Part shown: one piece after another, positions 1-5,084 of the stretch
Position numbering within the stretch: the first letter of the stretch is position 1
Layout of the letters: each line of letters begins with the position of its first letter
Assembly: GCA_024274995.1 (NCBI GenBank)
Contig: JAJSAA010000254.1
Location: 1-6,581, forward strand
Direction: 5' to 3'
Source of the DNA: Deltaproteobacteria bacterium
Lineage (GTDB): Bacteria; Desulfobacterota; Desulfobulbia; Desulfobulbales; VMSU01
DNA length: 6,581 nt
The notes under the pieces: generated by a model
The model's input: the letters and a program-made list of their open reading frames with translations, nothing else
The model's database searches: none
What the model was told of the DNA's origin: nothing
Position numbers and translations under genes: made by a program

Positions 1-89
1 AATAATTTTTCCTGGCCCTCGACTCCCACATCACTTAACAGGATATGACGGCTGTAACGATCAAGTTCTTCCGTGCTGAAGTCTCTCAT
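1..89 (-). CDS. ThiF/MoeB/HesA-family adenylyltransferase, N-terminal fragment (HcyF-like)
   Basis: Only the first 29 codons are in the window; the gene continues past the left edge. The reading begins MRDFSTEELDRYSRHILL and continues with a DVGVEGQEKL segment. This is the characteristic N-terminus of E1-like ThiF, MoeB and HesA proteins (the family pattern is roughly RYSRHILLPEVGxEGQxKL), which precedes the Rossmann nucleotide-binding GxGGLG motif. Family members adenylate the C-terminal glycine of a ThiS/MoaD-like carrier so that sulfur can be loaded as a thiocarboxylate. The ATG overlaps the TGA of the PLP-enzyme gene in an ATGA, implying translational coupling, and a GGGG-containing purine run about 11 nt upstream may serve as ribosome binding site. 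A carrier gene two positions upstream makes an HcyF-like role likely (inference). Whether a rhodanese or JAMM peptidase domain is fused further on cannot be seen. Confidence 0.85.
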   Translation of the reverse strand, partial: MRDFSTEELDRYSRHILLSDVGVEGQEKL

Positions 90-1315
90 AACGATGCAAA
101 CCCCTTTTGTAAATCAATAATTAAATCCTCATAATCCTCAATTCCGGCTGATAGGCGCAACATCGTGGGCCGGATAGCCATACGCTTTTTCTCTTCGTCT
201 GAATATTCTGCGAAAATGGTTGAGGCCGGGTGGAGTATAAGCGATTTATTGTCATTTATGTTAGTTGCCCGGCGGACGACCCGCAGGGCATCCATGAAGG
301 AAAAACATTCTTCAATGCTGTTCAGGTCAAAGGTTAAAACACCGCCGTATTTATGATTGAACTGGCGGCTGGCGGTGGGCCGGGACGGTGAATCTGTCAG
401 CCCTGGGTAATTTACCTCTGTTACCTCCGGTCTTTTGGCTATAAATTCAGCGAGATACTGGGCGTTCTGACAGCTTTTATCAATCCGCAGGGCCATGGTC
501 TCCAGACCCAGGCTCTGCAGATAGGCGTTATGGGGAGACAGGCAGGCCCCCGTATCGCGGTAAACCTCCTGGCGCAGGGCGGCAATAAAGGCCATTTTGC
601 CGAATTTCGCAGCGCGCCCCCTGAATTTCGCAGCCCGTGACCAGTCAAAGCTGCCATGGTCAATGACCAGGCCGCCTACTGAGGTAGCGCCGCCGGAGAT
701 ATATTTGGTGCTGGATATTATTTCTATGTCAACCCCGGCTCCGGCGCAGTTGAACAGATAGGGAGTCATGAGGGTATTATCAACTATCAGCGGCACCCCC
801 CGTTCTCTAATAACGGCGCTCAGGGACTGGCAATTGGCAACCTCAAGCTGGGGGTTGGTTATGCTCTCAAGAAATACGGCGCAGGTCTCATCATCAATGG
901 CCTGGGCCAGTTCTTCCGGATTGAGCATGGATACATAGCGGGCCTCAAGGCCCCAGGCGGCAAAGGTCTTCTCAAAAAGCGACAGGGTATTGCCGAAGAG
1001 GTATCTGCTGGTCACTATATTCTTACCGGCCCCGCCCAGGGCGATGAGGGTATTGCTGATGGCCGCCATACCCGATGAGACAGCCAGCACCGAGAGCGCC
1101 CCGGTGAGGGCCTGGATGCGGGCCTCAAAATCCTGCACCGTCGGGTTGGTGATCCGGCTGTAAATATGGGCTGGTTTCCTGCCCATGAATGCATCCCGCA
1201 GAGAGCTGGAGTTCTCATGCTCAAAGGCGACGCTGTCATAGACCGGCACCCGCAGAGAACCGTGGGCATCCCGCCGGCCGCCGCCGTGGATCGCCCTGGT
1301 GGTAAAACCATTCAT
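86..1315 (-). CDS. metY: O-acetylhomoserine sulfhydrylase-type PLP enzyme (Cys/Met metabolism family)
   Basis: A 409-residue cytosolic fold-type I PLP enzyme of the Cys/Met metabolism family, slightly shorter than classical MetY/Met17 (about 420-430). Visible motifs are YSRITNPT at 52-59 (Tyr and Arg that contact the cofactor phosphate of the neighbouring subunit), SSGMAA at 80-85 (phosphate loop), VDNT at 178-181 with Asp179 for the pyridine nitrogen, SSTKYISGG at 201-209 with Lys204 as Schiff-base lysine, and LRLSAGIED at 386-394 with Arg387 for the substrate carboxylate. The family replaces the acyl group of an O-acylhomoserine with sulfur or a thiol. Cystathionine gamma-synthase or a lyase is possible from motifs alone, but the flanking carrier and E1-like genes favour homocysteine synthesis with a protein thiocarboxylate as sulfur donor, as for Met17 of Wolinella. 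The ATG overlaps the carrier's TGA and has GGCGGAG 7 nt upstream. An in-frame 12-bp direct repeat lies at 602-634. Confidence 0.9.
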   Translation of the reverse strand: MNGFTTRAIHGGGRRDAHGSLRVPVYDSVAFEHENSSSLRDAFMGRKPAHIYSRITNPTVQDFEARIQALTGALSVLAVSSGMAAISNTLIALGGAGKNIVTSRYLFGNTLSLFEKTFAAWGLEARYVSMLNPEELAQAIDDETCAVFLESITNPQLEVANCQSLSAVIRERGVPLIVDNTLMTPYLFNCAGAGVDIEIISSTKYISGGATSVGGLVIDHGSFDWSRAAKFRGRAAKFGKMAFIAALRQEVYRDTGACLSPHNAYLQSLGLETMALRIDKSCQNAQYLAEFIAKRPEVTEVNYPGLTDSPSRPTASRQFNHKYGGVLTFDLNSIEECFSFMDALRVVRRATNINDNKSLILHPASTIFAEYSDEEKKRMAIRPTMLRLSAGIEDYEDLIIDLQKGFASL

Positions 1316-1527
1316 GAAAATGCTCCGCCGCCCATGAAATACAGGAACTCTACTTCATCATCCCGGTTGATTTGTTTGTGGTCGTAGTCGGCGCGGTCAA
1401 CAATGGTATCATTGACCTGTACCGAAACCATGTCCGGTGATTCAACATTTTTTATGCTTAATAAGCGGCTGACAGTCAACTCCGCCTCGTTAATCTCTTC
1501 TGCTTCGCCATTTATAATGATTCGCAT
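1312..1527 (-). CDS. ThiS/MoaD-like sulfur carrier protein with C-terminal extension (HcyS-like)
   Basis: A 71-residue beta-grasp, ubiquitin-like sulfur carrier. It starts MRIIINGE, the usual ThiS first strand, has a TVSRLL helix start at 18-23, and ends DDEVEFLYFMGGG at 56-68 followed by Ala69-Phe70-Ser71. In active ThiS, MoaD and CysO the C-terminal glycine is adenylated and turned into a thiocarboxylate. Here three residues follow the glycines, so the precursor should need trimming, as HcyS of Wolinella does by the metallopeptidase HcyD (family knowledge). The location between an Lrp-type regulator and a MetY-type enzyme, with an E1-like gene next, points to homocysteine/methionine rather than thiamin synthesis; no other thi gene is present. 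The start is supported by a GGGAGAG ribosome binding site. It lies 17 bp after the regulator gene and overlaps metY by ATGA. Confidence 0.85.
   Translation of the reverse strand: MRIIINGEAEEINEAELTVSRLLSIKNVESPDMVSVQVNDTIVDRADYDHKQINRDDEVEFLYFMGGGAFS
1323..1329 (-). promoter_or_regulatory. Ribosome binding site of metY inside the carrier's glycine codons
   Basis: GGCGGAG lies 7 nt upstream of the metY ATG. It is formed by the codons for Gly67, Gly68 and the first base of Ala69 of the carrier. The codons for Ala69, Phe70 and Ser71 make up the spacing to the start codon. Position and spacing are seen directly; use as a ribosome binding site is inferred. Confidence 0.6.
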
Positions 1528-1544
1528 GCTTGTACTCTCCCTGA

Positions 1545-2060
1545 TTAATGATTTTTGGGTTCTACCAATTTTTTGCCTGCAAGAGGTAATTGATAACTTA
1601 ATTTTTCTGTACTTAAAACTACCGAGGTTTCAACCTTGCCTACCCCCGGTACCTCAATGAGGGTATCAATGACGAAATTCCGGTAATCGTTGATGGACGG
1701 TGATATAATCTTTAAAAGATAATCGTGGATGCCGGAGATATTATGGCATTCCATGACATTGGGAATCTGGCGGATGCTTTTCAAAAAGGCATCGGTGGTT
1801 ACCCGGTTGTGGGGTGAAAGTGAGACAAAGACGTAGGTTATAACGTCTAATCCCACCTTCCGCTCATCGATTATGGCCGCAAACTGCCGGATAACGCCAG
1901 ATTGTTTCAGCCGTTTGCAGCGCCCCAGGCAGGCGGAAGGTGACAGGTTGATCTTCTTGGCCAATTCAGCATTGCTGATGGTGGCGTCTGCCTGGAGACG
2001 GGTGATAATCGCCATATCGATCTGATCTAATTCCGGTTCGTTCGGTGGATGTGTCTGCAT
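1545..2060 (-). CDS. Lrp/AsnC-family transcriptional regulator
   Basis: A 171-residue Lrp/AsnC protein. The N-terminal winged helix-turn-helix runs from about 11 to 60: LDQIDMAIITRLQADA is the family's opening helix, and ISNAELAKKINLSPSACLGR (28-47) with KRLKQSGVIR is the DNA-reading unit. The C-terminal RAM (ligand-binding and oligomerisation) domain covers about 72-150, with NVMECHNISGIHDYLLKI at 101-118 corresponding to the usual V.EC..VTG..DYLLKV strand and loop. Members form dimers to octamers and sense amino acids. It is the first gene of the sulfur-carrier operon, so autoregulation and control of that operon, perhaps by methionine or another sulfur amino acid, is a reasonable inference; the ligand cannot be read from sequence. 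The ribosome binding site is weak (AAAGAG about 6 nt upstream). The N-terminus is several residues longer than typical, with no better start visible. Confidence 0.93.
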   Translation of the reverse strand: MQTHPPNEPELDQIDMAIITRLQADATISNAELAKKINLSPSACLGRCKRLKQSGVIRQFAAIIDERKVGLDVITYVFVSLSPHNRVTTDAFLKSIRQIPNVMECHNISGIHDYLLKIISPSINDYRNFVIDTLIEVPGVGKVETSVVLSTEKLSYQLPLAGKKLVEPKNH

Positions 2061-2075
2061 AGCGGCTCTTTATTT

Positions 2076-2130
2076 TATTGTGGGGTGTAAAGGCACAATA
2101 TTCTATCTACCTGTCATTGTCAAGAATATT
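2076..2130. promoter_or_regulatory. Overlapping inverted repeats, candidate Lrp-type autoregulatory operator
   Basis: Two perfect inverted repeats overlap the proximal promoter. TATTGTG (2076-2082) pairs with CACAATA (2094-2100) across 11 bp, spanning the -10 and the likely start site. AATATTCT (2097-2104) pairs with AGAATATT (2123-2130) across 18 bp, flanking the -35. A third TATTGTG lies at 2161-2167 beside the distal -10. Lrp-family proteins often bind several AT-rich degenerate palindromes near their own promoter, so this is a plausible operator, but the repeats are short and the region is AT-rich. Confidence 0.4.
2095..2123 (-). promoter_or_regulatory. Proximal sigma70-like promoter (P2) of the lrp-type/sulfur-carrier operon
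   Basis: On the minus strand a perfect -35 TTGACA (2118-2123) is followed, after a 17-bp spacer, by -10 TATTGT (2095-2100, 4 of 6 matches). Transcription would begin near 2088, leaving a leader of about 28 nt before the regulator's ATG. Both elements are embedded in inverted repeats (see the operator entry). Confidence 0.55.
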
Positions 2131-2156
2131 ATTTCGTTTACGAGCTGTATGACAGA

Positions 2157-2185
2157 ATTATATTGTGTTGCGCTTTGCATGTAAA
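2157..2185 (-). promoter_or_regulatory. Distal sigma70-like promoter (P1) of the lrp-type/sulfur-carrier operon
   Basis: On the minus strand -35 TTTACA (2180-2185, 5 of 6 matches) is separated by exactly 17 bp from a consensus -10 TATAAT (2157-2162). By sequence this is the best promoter in the window, with a start expected near 2150. The heptamer CACAATA abuts the -10, the same motif that recurs at the proximal promoter. Activity is inferred. Confidence 0.6.
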
Positions 2186-2287
2186 AAGTTCCTCAGCTTT
2201 ACATTGAAAGTTAAGTTTGATATGTTTTGTATATGGGTAAGAAGAGTAATTATCCAGGGCTGAGCAATTGCCGCGATTTTCCGCACG

Positions 2288-2403
2288 CGCTTAATTCCTC
2301 CAGGTAAGCGAGTCTGCGAGACTCCGGTATCAGAGGGTATCGGGGTACTTAATTACGCCCAGCAGGGCGTCCTGAAACGCTCGCGTAAGATCCTAAGCGT
2401 ACC
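2288..2403. repeat. Hairpin-rich intergenic segment, possible dispersed repeat or structured RNA
   Basis: Four perfect short inverted repeats follow one another. CGCTTA (2288-2293) pairs with TAAGCG (2305-2310). GAGTCT (2310-2315) pairs with AGACTC (2319-2324). ACGCCC (2355-2360) pairs with GGGCGT (2365-2370) across an AGCA loop. ACGCT (2377-2381) pairs with AGCGT (2396-2400). In addition GGTATC occurs twice (2326-2331 and 2336-2341), and GGTAC (2344-2348) could pair with GTACC (2399-2403), competing with the last hairpin. Base composition differs from the AT-rich flanks. The pattern suits an intergenic repeat unit or a folded RNA, but no known family was recognised and the coding strand, if any, is unknown. 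Confidence 0.35.
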
Positions 2404-2444
2404 GCTGCATTTCGAAGATGTTATAAAGCCAAGAGTGTGGTTTG

Positions 2445-2472
2445 TTGAGCGTTTGCAAAAATCGGCGCTCAA
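2445..2472. promoter_or_regulatory. 7-bp inverted repeat upstream of galE
   Basis: TTGAGCG (2445-2451) and CGCTCAA (2466-2472) are perfect inverted copies separated by 14 bp, with G-T wobbles allowing further pairing at both ends if transcribed. The repeat stops 2 bp before a -35-like TTGTCA, a position expected of an activator or repressor site for galE. The binding factor is unknown. Confidence 0.3.
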
Positions 2473-2474
2473 TG

Positions 2475-2503
2475 TTGTCAATATACAATTAATGGTGTGA
2501 AAT
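2475..2503 (+). promoter_or_regulatory. Possible galE promoter
   Basis: TTGTCA (2475-2480, 5 of 6 to the -35 consensus) is followed after 17 bp by TGAAAT (2498-2503, 4 of 6 to the -10 consensus). A start near 2510 would leave a leader of about 25 nt that includes the AGGAG ribosome binding site at 2524-2528. The match is modest. Confidence 0.3.
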
Positions 2504-2534
2504 ATAGGCTGAAAACTTACAAAAGGAGTTCTGT

Positions 2535-3545
2535 ATGCGAATCTTAGTGACAGGCGGCGCGGGTTACATCGGCAGTCATACCTGCCTTGAGCTGCTGGAG
2601 GCCGGGCACGAGGTAATAATTGTTGACAATCTGGTGAACAGCCAAAAAGAATCTCTGCGGCGCGTGGAGGAATTGACTAATAAATCAGTCAAATTTTATA
2701 AGGTTGATTTGCGGGAGATTGAGCAGCTCAGGGCTGTTTTCGGTAACAATAAAATTGAGGCGGTTATTCATTTTGCCGGGTTGAAAGCTGTTGGTGAGTC
2801 GGTGAGTATGCCGTTGCGCTATTATGAAAATAATATCAGCGGGACATTAAAACTGTGTAAGGTCATGGCCGAACATAACGTGAAAAACATCGTGTTCAGT
2901 TCCTCGGCCACGGTTTACGGTGACCCCGCTTCTGTACCCATCACCGAGGATTTCCCTCTTTCTGCCACCAATCCGTATGGAAACTCTAAACTGTTTATCG
3001 AATACATCCTGCGGGATTTGCACACCTCTGATGCGGCCTGGAATGTTATCCTGCTGCGTTATTTTAATCCCGTGGGTGCTCACAAAAGCGGGCGGATTGG
3101 TGAAAGTCCCAATGAAATACCGAATAACCTGATGCCCTATATCTCGCAGGTGGCGGTGGGGAAATTAGAGAAGTTATCTGTCTTTGGTGATGACTATCCG
3201 ACTCCAGACGGCACCGGGGTGCGGGACTATATCCATGTTGTTGATCTTGCCCTGGGCCACATTAAAGCCTTGGAAAAACTGGCCGCCAACCCCGGTGTGG
3301 TCATCTATAACCTTGGTACCGGTAAGGGGTGCAGCGTCCTTGATTTGGTCAAAAATTTTGAAAACGCCTCTGGACGAAAGGTACCATATAAAATTGTGGC
3401 CCGTCGTCCGGGAGATATTGCCAAATGTTACGCCGATCCAGGAAAGGCGAGGCAGGAACTTGGCTGGCAGGCGGAAAGAGGTCTTGCTGAAATGTGCGAA
3501 GACACCTGGCGCTGGCAGTCCCACAATCCCAGAGGATTTGAGTGA
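2535..3545 (+). CDS. galE: UDP-glucose 4-epimerase
   Basis: A 336-residue cytosolic, NAD-dependent extended short-chain dehydrogenase, close to the 338 residues of E. coli GalE. It interconverts UDP-glucose and UDP-galactose, supplying galactose for the Leloir pathway or for surface polysaccharide. The Rossmann motif GGAGYIG is at 7-13 and Asp31 ends the second strand for the adenosine ribose. The catalytic set is Ser124 (in SSSATVYG), Tyr148 and Lys152 (in NPYGNSK). YFNPVGAH at 176-183 and GTGVRDYIHVVDLA at 226-239 are typical substrate-side GalE motifs. Cys298 (in AKCYAD) occupies the place of E. coli Tyr299 and human Cys307, which may widen the substrate range to UDP-GlcNAc/GalNAc. A clean AGGAG lies 6 nt before the ATG. 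No other sugar gene is adjacent, so the physiological role is open. It converges on modB, with 6 bp between stop codons. Confidence 0.96.
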   Translation: MRILVTGGAGYIGSHTCLELLEAGHEVIIVDNLVNSQKESLRRVEELTNKSVKFYKVDLREIEQLRAVFGNNKIEAVIHFAGLKAVGESVSMPLRYYENNISGTLKLCKVMAEHNVKNIVFSSSATVYGDPASVPITEDFPLSATNPYGNSKLFIEYILRDLHTSDAAWNVILLRYFNPVGAHKSGRIGESPNEIPNNLMPYISQVAVGKLEKLSVFGDDYPTPDGTGVRDYIHVVDLALGHIKALEKLAANPGVVIYNLGTGKGCSVLDLVKNFENASGRKVPYKIVARRPGDIAKCYADPGKARQELGWQAERGLAEMCEDTWRWQSHNPRGFE

Positions 3546-3551
3546 AATGGG

Positions 3552-4313
3552 CTAAAATTTTCGCTTCGCCAGTAATTTAACCAGCAGGATACCGCAAAAG
3601 GCGGCGCCGATGGCGACAATGGCGGCGGCCATGCCCTTTTTGAACTCCCCGGAACTCATACTGAGATAGATATAGATGGGGATGTTTTCTGTCCGTCCCG
3701 GAATGCCGCCGCCTACCATGAGAGTGGCGCCGAATTCTCCGAGACAGCGGAGCCAGGAGAGGATAAGCCCGGCGCTGACGGCGGGCAGGGCGAGTTTAAA
3801 GGTGGTGTCAAAAAAGGCCTTGCTGGGCCCGGCCCCCAGGGTCATGGCGATTTGCTCGTAGATTGGCGGCACCAGTTCAAAGGCGTTTTTGGCGGCCCGG
3901 ATGGTAAAGGGGACGGCGACAAAGAACTGGGCGATAATGGCGCCGGGCGTGGTGAAGATTAAGTCGCAGACCTCTTTTAAGAGCGGTCGGTTAAAAAAGG
4001 AAAGGAGCAGTACCCCTACTACGAGGGGCGGCATGACGATGGGAATATCGAACAGGGTGTCCATGATAATGGTGGCTGGGCTCCCGTGGCGGGCCAGGTA
4101 GAAACCGGCCGGTATTGCTGTGACTGCGGTCAGCAGGGTGGCGGCAATGGAGGTGCGCAGGGTAAAGATAACGGCTCTGGTGAATTCGTTGTCCTGGAAA
4201 AGCTGAAGCATGGCACTCTGCCGGATGCTGATGAGGCCGGAGGCGATAATGGTAAGGATAAGAACGGCTAACAGGATACTGATCCATTTCGCGGTTCTGG
4301 TCAACGGCGTCAT
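3552..4313 (-). CDS. modB: Molybdate (or tungstate) ABC transporter permease
   Basis: A 253-residue inner-membrane permease with about six hydrophobic spans: near 9-30, 50-74, 86-106, 121-141, 176-196 and 228-247. The EAA-type cytoplasmic loop that docks on the ATPase is at about 152-177 (YEQIAMTLGAG... ending LALP). GEFGATLMVGGGIPGRTE at 202-219 followed by NIPIYIY is the signature stretch of the ModB, WtpB and CysT/W oxyanion permeases (E. coli ModB has a similar GEFGATI...NIPGET...IP). It moves the oxyanion from the binding protein into the cytoplasm. The ATG overlaps the modA stop in ATGA, so translation is probably coupled. It is the last gene of the modCAB set. Molybdate and tungstate cannot be separated by sequence; the neighbouring ModE-like gene favours molybdate. 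Confidence 0.9.
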   Translation of the reverse strand: MTPLTRTAKWISILLAVLILTIIASGLISIRQSAMLQLFQDNEFTRAVIFTLRTSIAATLLTAVTAIPAGFYLARHGSPATIIMDTLFDIPIVMPPLVVGVLLLSFFNRPLLKEVCDLIFTTPGAIIAQFFVAVPFTIRAAKNAFELVPPIYEQIAMTLGAGPSKAFFDTTFKLALPAVSAGLILSWLRCLGEFGATLMVGGGIPGRTENIPIYIYLSMSSGEFKKGMAAAIVAIGAAFCGILLVKLLAKRKF

Positions 4314-5071
4314 GGGGCGTTCCCTGCTGGCCTGAAGCCATATTTTTTAAAGATATTCAGGTGATTAAGGATGAAAGCCGTGAACTGCTTGCTGTCCTTG
4401 GCGCTTTTTTCGCTTCTTAACCTGATGAGGGGAGCGATTTCTATATGATTATAGGCGGCCGGAATCTCAATATAGGCCAGGTTGTTGGCCTTGGCCGTGG
4501 AGTCGAAGGCAATTCCGGCGTCAATAATATCGGCCTTGAGATAGCTGATGATCTGTGAGACATTAACCGCTTCCGCCACCTTGTTGGCGGCGATTTTCGC
4601 TCTTAGTTCCGGCCCCATTTTTTCCTCGATCAGCTGATAAGACTTGCCCAGGGCCATGGTCTTGGGGTTGCCCAGGCCGATCCGCACCCCTGGTTTGCTG
4701 AGATCAGACCAGGTATGAATCTTTTGGCCGCCGCCTGCCGACAGGGCAAAAACCGGAGTCTGGGCGATGAGGGGGCGGTAAGTTTTCAGCAGTCCGAGTT
4801 TTTTGGCTTTGACGGCGTAAGTCATGGCGGCTGGGGTATAGAGATCTCCTCTGCCCGCTGCCATAATCTTGCTGAGTAGTTGGCCGGAGCCGCCGGTAAT
4901 TAGAATGATCGTGCAGGGCCGGTGCTCCACGTTGAATTTTTTAACAATTTCCCGGCCCGGCCTGGTCATGGAGGCGGCCAGATACCAGTAGAGATCCCTG
5001 GCCCTGGCCGGAACGGAAAACATCGTTATAAGCGCGATGATGAGCCATAGTGTTGACGATTTTTTTGCCAT
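4310..5071 (-). CDS. modA: Molybdate/tungstate ABC transporter substrate-binding protein
   Basis: A 253-residue periplasmic binding protein. The start at 5071 is chosen because MAKKSSTLWLIIALITMFSV opens a proper signal peptide with an ARA cleavage site at about 22-24, and because AGGAGG sits 7 nt upstream. The frame stays open upstream to an ATG at 5221, but that 50-residue extension lies inside modC and reads as non-native sequence before the signal peptide. AASMT at 32-36 matches the first anion-binding loop of ModA (AASLT in E. coli). GGSGQLLSKI at 60-69 and GRGDLYTPA at 73-81 take the place of the usual SS(S)..L..QI and ADLF.SA segments, a variant form of the family. DAGIAFDST at 174-182 fits the second lobe. 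The protein would capture molybdate or tungstate and deliver it to ModB. Confidence 0.88.
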   Translation of the reverse strand: MAKKSSTLWLIIALITMFSVPARARDLYWYLAASMTRPGREIVKKFNVEHRPCTIILITGGSGQLLSKIMAAGRGDLYTPAAMTYAVKAKKLGLLKTYRPLIAQTPVFALSAGGGQKIHTWSDLSKPGVRIGLGNPKTMALGKSYQLIEEKMGPELRAKIAANKVAEAVNVSQIISYLKADIIDAGIAFDSTAKANNLAYIEIPAAYNHIEIAPLIRLRSEKSAKDSKQFTAFILNHLNIFKKYGFRPAGNAP

Positions 5072-5078
5072 TTGCCTT

Positions 5079-5084
5079 CCTCCT
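5079..5084 (-). promoter_or_regulatory. Strong ribosome binding site of modA
   Basis: AGGAGG begins on the last two bases of the modC TAG stop codon and is spaced 7 nt from the modA ATG. It decides the modA start against the upstream in-frame ATG at 5221, and it allows ribosomes finishing modC to reinitiate. Confidence 0.75.

Larger units (their letters stand above)
2061..2534. other. 474-bp divergent intergenic region
   Basis: This is the only gene-free stretch longer than 300 bp. The left third (to about 2190) is AT-rich and carries the two minus-strand promoters and their inverted repeats. About 2190-2280 shows nothing firm. About 2280-2404 is more GC-rich and dense in hairpins. About 2440-2534 carries an inverted repeat, a possible galE promoter and the galE ribosome binding site. 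No tRNA, known riboswitch or credible protein-coding frame was recognised. Confidence 0.7.

Noticed and set aside
1166..1387. Plus-strand open frame opposite metY and the carrier gene
   Set aside because: It overlaps two well-supported genes on the other strand, has no recognisable domain, and is a reading-frame shadow.
2250..2348. Short minus-strand open frame, 32 codons plus stop, in the intergenic region
   Set aside because: It has no start codon and no ribosome binding site, is bounded by a stop on each side, and overlaps the hairpin-rich segment; better treated as non-coding or repeat sequence.
2061..2534. Riboswitch (SAM or cobalamin type) or tRNA in the large gap
   Set aside because: The leader of the lrp-type gene is short and no conserved riboswitch core, terminator fork or tRNA cloverleaf was found on either strand.
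3174..3555. Open frames of about 115-123 codons overlapping the 3' half of galE on both strands
   Set aside because: GalE motifs occupy the region in the correct frame; the alternative products show no family features or ribosome binding sites.
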